Of a stretch of 64,000 nt of DNA, positions 1-9,752 are shown piece after piece; position 1 is the first letter of the stretch; each line of letters opens with the position of its first letter. A program made the translations under genes and the position numbers. The notes under the pieces are model-generated. The model ran no database searches and was not told the origin of the DNA. It saw nothing but the letters and a program-made list of their open reading frames with translations. This DNA comes from Pyropia yezoensis. Its lineage: Eukaryota > Rhodophyta > Bangiophyceae > Bangiales > Bangiaceae. The DNA lies in NCBI GenBank assembly GCA_009829735.1, contig CM020619.1, positions 3,602,590 to 3,666,589 of the forward strand, written 5' to 3'.

Positions 1-1454
1 CTTGGCCTGCCTGCTGCTGGGCGGCGCCCAGCCCTGACCCGTGTCTCTTTTGCTCCCGCGCTGGTGGTGGATTCCCCTCGGGCACCCTGGACGGCGGGAG
101 CACGAGACGGCTATGAATAAGTGGGTGTCGAGGGGGGGGGGCGAGCGCGTCTTTCCTGGACCGCTAACCGGACGGTATGGCCGCCCCCTGAGACGCGCGT
201 CTTGCCTGGCCAAGGGCGGCAGTGGGCCGGGCGGAGTTGGTTGTCCGCCACCGCCGCCGTGACAGGTAGGGAAGGCTCCCGGCGGCGTTGGGCCAGATGC
301 AGCCGTGACGTGCAGTTGCGACGCGATCTGCGTGTGGCGGGGACGGGGGGGAAGGGGGGTGGTGGGTAGCGGTGGGGAGCTGGGACACCGCCAGTGGCTG
401 AGAGAAACGGTGAGGGAGGAAGAGGGGGCGCGGAAGGGGGTGCAAAAGAACAAGAGGAGGAGGCTGTGTATGCGTTGCCCGCAAACCATCCGCTCGGAAC
501 GGTGCCGCTCAACAGGCGGGCCGGGGTGGTCGAGCCGACCTGCGCCAACGGCCGGCCACCGTCGCCGCAGCCCCAACGGGCACCGCCGCGAACCGCGGCG
601 GGGGCCTCTACCCGCCAGCGTGCTCGCCTGCGCCACCAGCGGGGCCACCCCGTCGCGCGCTGTTGCAGCCGCGGAAAAAAATAAGTGTTGCCGATCGTAG
701 TGCCAGAACTCTTCGTACAGCCTCCACAAAGGCGGTCCACCAGGGGTTTAGCCGACCGGAGGCGGCGGCACACTTCCCCACGCCCCCCCCCGGCTGCGGG
801 CGGCGCTCTCTCAGGGCTCCGCGCTCCCCCCCCCACCCCCCCACCCCCGCCGGCACTTTGACCGCGGACGGCAGCGTCCGGGCGGGAACAATACAGAAAC
901 AGCAGCCGGCCACCTACTGGCTGCTCTTTGTTGCCCAGCGGCCCCGCGCGGGCGGCGCCTTTTGGCACGGCCGCCGCGCGGGCGCGCGATCACCACACCG
1001 CGACTGTCGGCCGCGGCGGATGGCGTCGCGGAGGGGGGGCGTTTTCCCGACAGTGGGGGCGGGCGGCTGCGGCGGCAGCGGATTGGCCCGCCTCCCCGCG
1101 GGCCCGCCACGCGCTGGCTCGCTACGCACGCCGCAGCGGCACGCGCAGACGCGCATTGCCGCCAGTGGTCGTTGGGGGGGCTGACGGCGCTCGCTCCTCC
1201 TCCTCCTCGAGTCCTTTGGGGCCAACGCCGGGCGTGGGGGGGGCGGTGCGGAACACGTGCCGGGCTGCCCGTCCTTGGCGCGCCGGCGCTGATGCGGCTG
1301 ACGCTGCGTGGGGGTGGCGCCGCCTCCCCTTGCGGCGTCGTGTCGTTATCCCCTCCCTACGCGGTGGCGCCCGCTTTTTTTTTTTTTTCCCCTCTCCCCG
1401 TCCGCCTCCCCTCCGGTTCCCTTACCACACCTCCCCCCCCCCCTCCTCCCTCGG
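1..1454. other. intergenic, no gene recognised
   Basis: Very GC-rich sequence. Open frames exist on both strands, but all are low-complexity Arg/Pro/Gly/Ala readings with no recognisable domain. The last 85 bases (about 1370-1454) are a C/T-rich tract with a T run, lying directly before the start codon of the next gene, so they probably belong to its 5' leader. Confidence 0.6.
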
Positions 1455-2885
1455 ATGAGCGCCCGCCTTGCCGGTCGGTGGCCACGCCCACCCCCGTCGT
1501 GGTCGGTCCCCCGGCTGGCCTCCACGGCCACCCGCTGGTGGTCTGCGCCCGGCATCATGTCTCCGCCATCCCCCCCTGCCAACGGCGGCCTGGGCAGCGG
1601 CATCGGCGGCGGCGGTGGCGGTGGTGGTGGGGGGCGCTCCCGCCGGTGGCGCCGTGCCGCGGGACGGGCGGCGGCGGTGGCGACCGGCCGGGCCCGACGG
1701 GCGCTGCGTGCCCCCGCCGCTGGGTGGGTGGTGGCGGCGGCGGTGGGGGTGGCGCTGCTGGTGTGTGCCGCCCACACGCGCCGGCTGATCGCGTCGTGTG
1801 GGGTGCTGCCTGCCGCCCTCGAGGCGTCGTTTGTGGGGGAGGGCGTCGACGGCGCCGCGGCGGCAGAGGAGGCGGTCGTTACCGCCGACGTCCTCACCGC
1901 CCGCCGTGCCGCGGCGGCGGTGGCGGGGCTCGGGGGGCGGATGCCGGTCGGGGCGGACCCGTCCGCCATCGACGCCCCGCCTGACGACGACGGTGTGGGT
2001 AGGGTTGGTGGCCGCTACACCCTCGGCAACCAGTTTTGTGTGCTGCAGCCGACCCTCTCTGCCGGCCGCACGTCGTGGTCCCCCGAAGACGTGGCGGAGC
2101 ACATTGGCCTGCGCGCATTCATGACCACCTTCCTCGCCAGCCTCACCCCGGGGGAGCTGCGGGACTACCGGTTTGCCGTGTACTATGGGCACGACTCGGA
2201 CGACCCAGTGTTTGGGTCGGCGCGCCTCCGCGCCGCGCACGCGGCCGAGGTGGACCGCCTGGTGGCCAACGCGTCGGTACCCGCGGGGGCGGTGCGGCTC
2301 GCCTACACCCCCCTGTACGCCCTCCACGGGCGGATCACAGCCATCTGGAACGTGCTGGCCAAGGACGCCTACTATGACGGCTGCGACTATTTTTTCCTCT
2401 CCAACGATGACATGGTCATCTACACCCGTGGGTGGGTGCAGCGAGCGGTGGACAGCCTCAACGGGATTGGCAGCCGGGGGCGATCCAAGCGGCCGTGCCG
2501 GCACTTTGGGCTCGTCCGCTTCCGTGACGAGTGGAAGTCGTGGGCGACTTTTACCTTTCACGTCGGCACGCGGCTGCACATGGAGATTTTTGGGGGCGTC
2601 TACTACCCCGTCCCGTACCTGTCGGCGCACAATGACGACTGGATCCATCGGGTGTATGGGGCGTTCAACGCGTCCAAGTTCCGCTCCGAGGTGCGCGTGC
2701 GCAACCGCGTGTCGGACGTGGCCGCCGCGTTGGCGCGTAAGGGCGGGCAGGTCGACGCGCCGCCACGGTACGACTATGATGTCAAGGTCGGGATCATGAA
2801 GAATGTGCACGCCGGCCGAGCGGTGGTGAAGCAGTGGCTGGACAAGCACCGGGGGGATGAGCGCTTTTGCGCGCCGCCGCTGTAG
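1455..2885 (+). CDS. putative GT-A-type glycosyltransferase, type II membrane protein
   Basis: The 476-residue protein has a basic, Gly/Arg-rich N-terminal tail, one membrane anchor (about residues 91-107, WVVAAAVGVALLVCAAH) and a lumenal domain. That architecture is typical of Golgi glycosyltransferases. The lumenal domain contains DYFFLSNDDMVIYTRGWV (Asp pair 318-319, a likely metal and nucleotide-sugar DxD-type site), then HFGLVRF and an aromatic IFGGVYYP segment, and NDDWIHRVYG (Asp pair 394-395). The paired acidic motifs with a YYP...DDWI..VYG block resemble uncharacterised GT-A-like proteins of protists; this is recognition from memory, not a search. The start is uncertain: ATG 1455 gives a 90-residue tail, while ATG 1557 gives a more usual tail of about 56 residues. 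There are no introns. Donor and acceptor sugars are unknown. Confidence 0.7.
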   Translation: MSARLAGRWPRPPPSWSVPRLASTATRWWSAPGIMSPPSPPANGGLGSGIGGGGGGGGGGRSRRWRRAAGRAAAVATGRARRALRAPAAGWVVAAAVGVALLVCAAHTRRLIASCGVLPAALEASFVGEGVDGAAAAEEAVVTADVLTARRAAAAVAGLGGRMPVGADPSAIDAPPDDDGVGRVGGRYTLGNQFCVLQPTLSAGRTSWSPEDVAEHIGLRAFMTTFLASLTPGELRDYRFAVYYGHDSDDPVFGSARLRAAHAAEVDRLVANASVPAGAVRLAYTPLYALHGRITAIWNVLAKDAYYDGCDYFFLSNDDMVIYTRGWVQRAVDSLNGIGSRGRSKRPCRHFGLVRFRDEWKSWATFTFHVGTRLHMEIFGGVYYPVPYLSAHNDDWIHRVYGAFNASKFRSEVRVRNRVSDVAAALARKGGQVDAPPRYDYDVKVGIMKNVHAGRAVVKQWLDKHRGDERFCAPPL

Positions 2886-3907
2886 GGCTGAGGGGTGGCG
2901 GGATCCGGTGGGGAGGTTGGGAGGGGGTGGCCAGTGGTGGGCAAGGCGGGCGGTACGTACGAAGCTCGTCGAGAGGGGGTCCCCCACGCCTCTCCTCCCC
3001 CTTCCTGCGGCGACCACGCTGCACTGATGCACTGACGGCTGACGTCGGCGGTGCGTTTTGGCGGGGATGTCCGCCTTGCTTGCCGGCATGGCCAGCCGCG
3101 TTGCCGGCAGGGCTGGCGCCTCGCTGGCACTGCACCCGTTGGGCTAGGAAGGAAGGTCGTCGGGTGGGGGGACGGCGGGCGCGGGGTAGCCCTACCGCCG
3201 CCTGCTGACCATGCGTTGCGGTTGGCCTGTGGCCGACGGGGCCGCCGCGGCAGTCTGTCACCCTGTGGGGACCCCGTGGGGAATGGCCCTGCTTGGGGGG
3301 ACGGGGGTCGCGCTAGGGAGGGAGGTGCTGCCGCTGACAGACGCGCGGGGGGGTGCTGCTCCACGAGCGTGCCGCCGGGGGGGGCACGCTGCGCTTAAGG
3401 GGGCGGGCGGGGGGTTGCGGTGCTCTTGCGGGCGTCTCCCTGGGATGGCCGTTTCCATGCGACCGCCCTTGCCCATGCGCAACTCCCTTTTTCTGTGCAC
3501 AACTCTTCGGCACTGCCCGCCGCCCACCGCCGCCCGCCGCCGCCGCATCCTGGCCTGCCGCCTGGCCCGCCGCCTGCTCGCCGCCGCCCCCCGCCGCCGC
3601 CGCCTGCCCCGCCGCCTGCCCGCCGCTGCTGCTCTTTCGCCCGGTCGCCGCCGTCTCGATGATTGGGATTGCTCAGCCACCAATGTATGCAGGTGGCTGC
3701 TGCAAAGCAACAGAAGCTCGAAGAGTCCTCTCTCAAGAGTGCAAAAAAAAAAAAACATCAAAAAAACATCCGCAACACGCCGCTACATTACTCGTCCCCC
3801 TCTGCCCATACCCATCACGCCACCGCGCCCACAAGGTCCCACCCCGAAGTCCACCCCTCCCATCTCCCCCCCCTGACGCCGCACTTACCCAACGGCACTG
3901 CCTTTGC
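2886..3907. other. intergenic between two convergent genes
   Basis: The region separates the 3' ends of the glycosyltransferase-like gene (+) and the DUF760 gene (-). It holds a (GCC)-rich stretch around 3530-3640 and short A runs at about 3740-3770. No coding potential beyond low complexity was seen. Confidence 0.6.
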
Positions 3908-6388
3908 TCAAGCTTTGCCCCCCGCGCTCCCTCCCCCCACCCCCCCATCCTGTGCCGACGACCGGAACGCTCCCTCCAGCTCCATCCGCTTCTCCCTATC
4001 CCGCAGCACGTAACCGACCATGAGACACCAGAGGACGAGCGACGCGAAAAAATCGCGGTTGGCCGAGTAGCTCGTCGTCATGGCCGTCGACGGGAGCGTA
4101 CCGACCAGCCGCCGCACCACCCGGCGCATCGCGTCGACGGCCACGGGTTCAATCGCGCCGTGCAGCGCCGCCACCCGGTCGGGGGGGAGGAGGGTGAGGT
4201 ACTCGAGGAGGGCGTTGCGGCCACCAGCCACGCCGCTCGAGCCGGGTGGCGGGGCGGAGGCACCCCCGGCAGCGCCGCCCCCGCTGCCACCGCCCCGCCC
4301 GCCGAGCGACCCGTCCGAGGGCCCACCCCCGCCCATCCCGGAGCTCCCAGCAGCCCCACCGCTGCCGCTGGCCGCCGCACCCCCCACCCCCGTACCGCCC
4401 AGTGCGGCGCGCAGGGATGCCACCTCTGCCTCGAGCCGCGCAATGTACGCCTCCCGCCCGGCGGCGGTGGTGGTGGTGTCGACCGCCGCGCCGGCGGTCG
4501 TCACCGACGGCGGGTCCACCCGGCCCCGCGAAGGCACCTTGGCCATGTAATCTGGCACGTCGGGTGCCGCCTCGTCGGCCGAACCACTGTCCTCACTCGC
4601 AAACGCAGTCTCGGCGGACAGGTCGTCCACGGGGGAGGGGGCCTCAGTGTCACCTAGGCCGCTGACCAGCGGACTCGACGACGCCACAGGGGGAGCAGGG
4701 GGGGCAGGCACCGAGGGGGGGGGCAGGCCAACGGGGCTCGCACCCGCAGAAGGAGATGCCGCCGCCCCTGCTGTCCCCGCCTCCTCTGCCGCAGCTGCCC
4801 GCGCCGATGAGGCCGTGGCCGGTGGGGAAGGCGACTCAGCACCGGACGAAGTGGTTGCGCCAGCAGAGGCGGCTGCGGCCGTGGCATCGACGCCGTCGCT
4901 CTCGCCCTTGCCGCCGGCATCGCCACCCTCCCCACCGGCAGCCGACGGCGCCGTCACTGACGTGGCGCCCCAGGCAGACGCCAGGGACAGCCGGAACTCA
5001 ATCGTCCGAAACGCGAACCCCGTGCACAAGGAGGAGTACAGCAGCCGCGCCAGCCCGCGCTGAGCTGTGCGGATCTCCACCGAGTAGGCGTCCGTGGGGA
5101 GGGTGCCCAACACCCCCATCATCGTCCGCTTCATCGCGTCAGCCGCCTCAGCGCTGACGTGCGCCTGGACGGCATCAAGGTCTTGTGGGCGGTAGTCCCG
5201 CACCGTCTCGTAGAGGGCATTGACCCCGGCGGCTACGTCTGAAGCGGCCGCGCCTTCCTTGCTGCTGCTGCCACTGCCACTGCCGCTGCCGCTGCCATCC
5301 GAACGTGCGGAGGAAATCGACGACGACGTCCCGTCCCCGCCCGACGGAGTCGACGAGGAAGACGATGACGTTGGCGACGAACCGTCCTTGCTGCCTGTGT
5401 CTCCGCGCAGGCGGGCGGCCGCGTCACCAAACGCCTGCAAGAAATCGTCCACCGCCGGCGTGCCGGGGGCGTCGACAGCGGCGGCGCCGCTTGCATCGGC
5501 CCCGTGGCTGCCACCGTCGGCAGCAACCGTGACGTCGTCATCCGCGCCATCCACAGAAGGGCCCCTCCTCACATCCCCCTCCTCACCAGAAGTCGCCGTG
5601 GCTGCATCGACATCGGCGGTCGCCCCTTCTTTTTCTGCCCCATTAGCCTCAACCGCGTCGGACGAGCCAGCCGCCGCGTCCTGGGCGTCCACCCCCCCCT
5701 CCCCGCTGGCAGACGCCCCCGATGTCGGCGAGTTTGCTCCGTCGCCAACAGACGCCCCGGCCGCCGCCGCGGCCGAGCGACCTGCCGGCCCGCCGCCCGC
5801 GTCGGGTGGCGGCGGCACCGCGCCGCCAGCCCCCGCGACGCCAGGCGCCACCGCCGCGTCCGCCGCCGCACCTGCGTCTGCTTCCGCACCCGCGACGGGG
5901 GCGTCGCCCGGCGGGTCTGCCGCCCCCCCCGTCCCCCCCCTGCCCGCGGTGCCGTCCGCCCCATCCGTGTCGCCGCCGTCGTCACGGCCAGATGACGCCG
6001 CTGCGCCATCCCCAGCGCACGCCATCACCCGCCACCGCCGCCTCGCCGCTGGCATCGTGGCGCGGCGGCAGCCGCCGTGAATACAACCGCCGCCGCCACT
6101 ACTGCCGCTGCCGCCGCTACCGCCACTGCCGCCCCCCCCTGGCGAAGGAAGGGGCGGAGCGGCACCCCGCCGGCGGGAGCGACACAGCGACCGCCCACCG
6201 CCAGGGACGGGACATCTGCCAATGGCGGGCAGGCCACCGCCAGGCGGGGCGAGGAATGCAGCAGCGGCAGCGGCTGCCGCAGCCGTCGCAGCCGCCGCAG
6301 ACGCCGCAGCCGCAGACGCCGGCGCCGACGCAGGCTGCGGGCACCCGCCACAGGCGCTGCCCCCGCCGCCACGCCGTGCCCGCGCCAT
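3908..6388 (-). CDS. plastid-type protein with two DUF760 domains
   Basis: The protein has 826 residues. Two copies of a DUF760-like unit are visible. The first (about residues 389-464) reads ALYETVRDYRPQDLDAVQAH...GVLGTLPTDAYSVEI...LLYSSLCTGFAFRTIEFRL. The second, near the C-terminus (about 726-807), reads LLEYLTLLPPDRVAALHGAI...VGTLPSTAMTT...LVLWCLMVGYVLRDREKRMELE. DUF760 occurs in plant and algal proteins, many of them plastid-targeted and UV-B- or stress-related; the biochemical role is unknown. The N-terminal 100 residues are Ala/Gly/Arg-rich and could be a transit peptide, followed by about 280 acidic, disordered Ala/Ser/Asp/Gly residues. A second Ala/Ser-rich linker and a short coiled-coil-like helix (EAYIARLEAEVASLRAAL) separate the two units. 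ATG 6388 was chosen because upstream frame is low complexity and contains an A18 tract. No introns. Confidence 0.75.
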   Translation of the reverse strand: MARARRGGGGSACGGCPQPASAPASAAAASAAAATAAAAAAAAAFLAPPGGGLPAIGRCPVPGGGRSLCRSRRRGAAPPLPSPGGGGSGGSGGSGSSGGGGCIHGGCRRATMPAARRRWRVMACAGDGAAASSGRDDGGDTDGADGTAGRGGTGGAADPPGDAPVAGAEADAGAAADAAVAPGVAGAGGAVPPPPDAGGGPAGRSAAAAAGASVGDGANSPTSGASASGEGGVDAQDAAAGSSDAVEANGAEKEGATADVDAATATSGEEGDVRRGPSVDGADDDVTVAADGGSHGADASGAAAVDAPGTPAVDDFLQAFGDAAARLRGDTGSKDGSSPTSSSSSSTPSGGDGTSSSISSARSDGSGSGSGSGSSSKEGAAASDVAAGVNALYETVRDYRPQDLDAVQAHVSAEAADAMKRTMMGVLGTLPTDAYSVEIRTAQRGLARLLYSSLCTGFAFRTIEFRLSLASAWGATSVTAPSAAGGEGGDAGGKGESDGVDATAAAASAGATTSSGAESPSPPATASSARAAAAEEAGTAGAAASPSAGASPVGLPPPSVPAPPAPPVASSSPLVSGLGDTEAPSPVDDLSAETAFASEDSGSADEAAPDVPDYMAKVPSRGRVDPPSVTTAGAAVDTTTTAAGREAYIARLEAEVASLRAALGGTGVGGAAASGSGGAAGSSGMGGGGPSDGSLGGRGGGSGGGAAGGASAPPPGSSGVAGGRNALLEYLTLLPPDRVAALHGAIEPVAVDAMRRVVRRLVGTLPSTAMTTSYSANRDFFASLVLWCLMVGYVLRDREKRMELEGAFRSSAQDGGVGGGSAGGKA

Positions 6389-7682
6389 GGCGTTGGCAGG
6401 TACCGGCCGCAGCCAAAAAAAAAAAAAAAAAGAAGAGTGGTCTAGCGGCGGGGCACACAGTCGCGCTCTCCCGCGGTGGCGCTCCCGGCCGGCCGCCGCG
6501 CGCCCACCAAGCGCCTCCCCTGACGCGCCGTCGTGGCGACGTTCGACCCACCTCCGGGTCCAGGCCACGCACGCGTTCACAACGCGGGAGGAAGAGGAGG
6601 AGGGGAGACACCCAGCCCAACACAACGTAGTGCAAAGAAGGCTCCCGCCACGAGCACCGGCGACCGCTGCTCGCCCTCCCCGCCCGCAGAGAGCTCGCGT
6701 CGCGCCTCGGTCTGACCGGCGCAGTCGCCACGTCCACGGCCGCCGAGGGCGCACTGGTGGCCGAGCTGGCGCGGCGGTGCGCGCCGCCAGTCCGCCTCGG
6801 CGAGAGAAGACAGAATTCGCCGCCCGGCGTGATTGGCCGCCGGTCCCTTCGCGGGGCTTCCACACTGGGCCGGCGACCAAAGTGCCCCCCCCTCTAGACG
6901 AGCCACCGCGAGGGGGTGCGCTGGCACGAGCATCTCGTTCGAGAAAAAAGGGCTCGTACAACCGGATGTTGTTTGCTAAAACAGCGGATACGAAGGAAGA
7001 ATCACTTTGCCAATGCACTTTCGAGTTCGTCGGATGTCGCGCGGCGAGCACCGGTGGCTGGATGACATCACCATGTTTCATCAGTCGCAGCTGTTGGTTT
7101 CTAACGGCTTGGCCTCAATGTGCATGCACAGACCCGAAGCAGACCATCTCCCCTCTTCCAACTGGAAGTTGGGATAGCAACCCCTCGGCCACCGAGTATG
7201 TACTGGAGGTAGAACAGCAGTTGTCTCAATGACTTTGCACAAACACCAGGATCAGACTTCTCTGCCATCGTGCCTATGCACGTACGTGCTCTCTACCGTC
7301 ACCTGAGTGGGTGGCTTGGGAAAGAGAAGACGGTAATCGCCGCACAAGTGGCGGACGTCCTCTAGGAGACAAAAGAGTTAGGAAGGCCGCCGATCAGACG
7401 ACCCCCCCGGGGCAGGCGACTACAGGCTCGCCGCAACCTCTACACCACCACCACACTCAGTGAGGCGGCGCTTGACCCGCTCAAGAGTCAGTCTCACCGC
7501 TTGCTGATGGCTCACACAGAAAAGGACAGCTCCCGCGGACCCGCCTCCCCACCCCTCCGAGCCTCTGGCCGGTCGCGGGCACGGCCTCGGCCCGCGGGCA
7601 GCCGCTGACCGCATCGCACCATCCGCCAGTCACATTCAGCGCCACCCGCACCACACACGCCACCCGTCCCCACCATGGGGGC
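6389..7682. other. intergenic; leader of the DUF760 gene and AT-richer promoter-like segment
   Basis: An 18-base A tract (about 6416-6433) lies just upstream of the DUF760 start, so its sense-strand leader carries a T tract. Sequence at 6950-7400 is clearly less GC-rich than the surroundings and is probably promoter DNA for the minus-strand gene. No tRNA or coding exon was recognised. Confidence 0.45.
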
Positions 7683-9752
7683 TCATTCGTTGACGAGGGC
7701 GACCCCGCTCGCCGCGCCCCGGGCCGCCGCTGCCGCTGCACCTGGCAGCAGCTCCCGGCGGGTGCGCTTGGAAAACGCCGCCCACCGGGAGCTGAGGTAC
7801 TGCTGTAGCCACAGGGCGTCACCCCCCCGGTACATAGAAAACGTGACGCCCACCAGGCTGCCGCACCGCCCACAATGCGAGTCCCGCACATTCATCCACA
7901 CGGTCCCCAAAAGGATGGCCGTGTCCTCCCCAGGCACCACAGACGGACACCGACCGTCGGCTGCTGCGTCTTCCGCGCGGAGGCGATCCCACTCGGCGTC
8001 CCCGGGGCCGCCGCTGGCACAATCGCCCCCTTCCAGACCACCGCCACCGTCGCTACCGCCGCCACCCTCAGCGCTGCCATCACCAGCGCCGCTCATGCCA
8101 GGCACCGCCGGCGCCATCGGCGGCGGCCGCCATCGGTCACGCCTGGCGGGGGGTTCGGTGGCCCCAAAAAAGGATATCGCCGCCACCCGCGAGCGAATGA
8201 CGCACGACACCTCAAAAACTAGCTTGCGGAGGTGCGCCAGCCGCCACCCACATGCTCCGCACACCAAGTGGCAGGCGGCCACGTCGGGCTCAAGCTGTCG
8301 CTGAGCGTCATCGCCTCCAAAGCGGCGGTTGAGGCCGTCGACGAGAGAGAGGAAGCCGCGGCGGACAAACACTCGGTCAAGGAGTGCCATGGCGGTCCCG
8401 GCAGAGGGAGCAGGCGGCGAAAGGGGGGGGGCGGACGTGTGCCGCGCAGCACCTGCCTTGGCCGCCCCGCCCGCCGATCCAAGAGGGCTTCCGCTGCCTC
8501 CGCCACTGCCTGCATCGGCGCCAAGCACAGAGGTTGGGCTGACTACTGGCGGCAGCCCCTCATCTGTTGACGAGCTGCCAGACGGCGGACCCGGAAACGG
8601 GGACTCCACGCCAAACGGAGGTACGCTGGCTGGCAGAAAGGCGCCGCCATGGACGTCTGACCCCGCCTGGCCAGCCGTGGCACCGCTACCGGCGCGGTCT
8701 ATGGCAGATCCTCCCGATATTCCCCTCGCGTGGGGGATGCCTAGCGGCAGCAGCGGCTCCTGCCGCCGTAGGCGGTAGCCCACACACAGCCGGCAGTTAG
8801 TGCACTCAACCGTCTCAAAGAAAACCCCCTCGGTGGCGACGAGTCGGGCGACGGCGTGTGCCCCCCCAACGACGCCCCCCTGTGGAAAAAAATAGGGTAT
8901 TGTGGCCGCCACGGGCTTCTCAATAGTCATGCCCACCGCTAGGGAGCCGCTGGCGGGCAGGTCGGGCAGACAGTGCGCAAACGGGAGCGTCAGCCACGGA
9001 ATTGTGGCGGGCGGGGAGAAGAGCGGTGCATCGCACGCAGAGCACTGGTAAGTGCGGTGGAGAAGCGGCGCCGCCGCGACGGCCAGCGTCACGCACGTGG
9101 CGGCGGCGGCAGCAATGTCGGCGGCGGTGGACAGGTGGGACAGAATCTCCACCACCAGCTCTGCGGGGAGCTGCTCCAACTCTGACCCGCCGGCGGGGCG
9201 GCCGGCCAGCGCCGCGACCGCGGGCTCACCGTCGGGTCTCCTCGGCCCGCCGCGCGCCGCGACAGTTGCCGGAGCGGCGGAGGTAGGCGCGGCGGTTCCG
9301 CCCCCATTTGGGCGCGGCAAGACCATCGACACGGGCCTGGCGTTGACGGGCGCAGCAGCGCCGCCGCCGTCACCGCCGGCACCGGGGGCCGCCACGCCCC
9401 CGCCTGCGCTGGCGCCGGAGCTCAGCAATGAGCGGAGCGGTGGAACCGGCGCATACTCCCCCCTCTCCACCCCGGCGCCTCCGCCACTGCCACCTTGGTG
9501 GTGGGAGCCCGATGCAGAGCCGCCGCCACCCCTCCCCCTCACCGTCACAGCCGGCGGCAGTGCCGGCCCGTCGTCCCCGCCGCCGTCCACAGTTGCCCCA
9601 ACCGCCGCCGTCGATGCCGCTGCCGTCGCCGCGGTACCCCCCCCCGAGCCGCGCAGCCGCCGGGCGGTGGAGCCGACGCGGCCAATGGAGTAGGCGAGCC
9701 GCGCCTGCCAGCCCCGCACATCGGCGGTCAGGTGGCGGCGGCGGTGAACCAT
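7683..9752 (-). CDS. F-box protein with duplicated CxxC (beta-tent-like) zinc modules
   Basis: The protein has 689 residues. An F-box lies near residues 189-231 (LEQLPAELVVEILSHLSTAADIAAAAATC...), implying a substrate receptor of an SCF ubiquitin ligase. It is followed by YQCSACDAPLF (about 238) and, about 77 residues later, ECTNCRLCVGYRL. A second pair follows: HLVCGACGWRL (about 497) and SHCGRCGSLVGV (about 628). A CxxC pair followed 70-130 residues later by another CxxC ending in a Gly-aromatic strand is the layout of the Yippee/Mis18/cereblon CULT beta-tent fold. That assignment is inference, but the cysteine pairs are plain. Disordered Gly/Ser/Pro-rich linkers expand each module. ATG 9752 (MVHRRRHLTADVRGW) was chosen because upstream sequence in frame is low complexity. 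No introns. Confidence 0.7.
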   Translation of the reverse strand: MVHRRRHLTADVRGWQARLAYSIGRVGSTARRLRGSGGGTAATAAASTAAVGATVDGGGDDGPALPPAVTVRGRGGGGSASGSHHQGGSGGGAGVERGEYAPVPPLRSLLSSGASAGGGVAAPGAGGDGGGAAAPVNARPVSMVLPRPNGGGTAAPTSAAPATVAARGGPRRPDGEPAVAALAGRPAGGSELEQLPAELVVEILSHLSTAADIAAAAATCVTLAVAAAPLLHRTYQCSACDAPLFSPPATIPWLTLPFAHCLPDLPASGSLAVGMTIEKPVAATIPYFFPQGGVVGGAHAVARLVATEGVFFETVECTNCRLCVGYRLRRQEPLLPLGIPHARGISGGSAIDRAGSGATAGQAGSDVHGGAFLPASVPPFGVESPFPGPPSGSSSTDEGLPPVVSPTSVLGADAGSGGGSGSPLGSAGGAAKAGAARHTSAPPLSPPAPSAGTAMALLDRVFVRRGFLSLVDGLNRRFGGDDAQRQLEPDVAACHLVCGACGWRLAHLRKLVFEVSCVIRSRVAAISFFGATEPPARRDRWRPPPMAPAVPGMSGAGDGSAEGGGGSDGGGGLEGGDCASGGPGDAEWDRLRAEDAAADGRCPSVVPGEDTAILLGTVWMNVRDSHCGRCGSLVGVTFSMYRGGDALWLQQYLSSRWAAFSKRTRRELLPGAAAAAARGAASGVALVNE

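Noticed and set aside
1422-3089. Minus-strand 555-codon frame
   Set aside because: Antisense shadow of the glycosyltransferase-like gene, with no motif.
5220-6080. Plus-strand 286-codon Ser/Ala/Pro-rich frame
   Set aside because: Mirror of the disordered region of the DUF760 protein.
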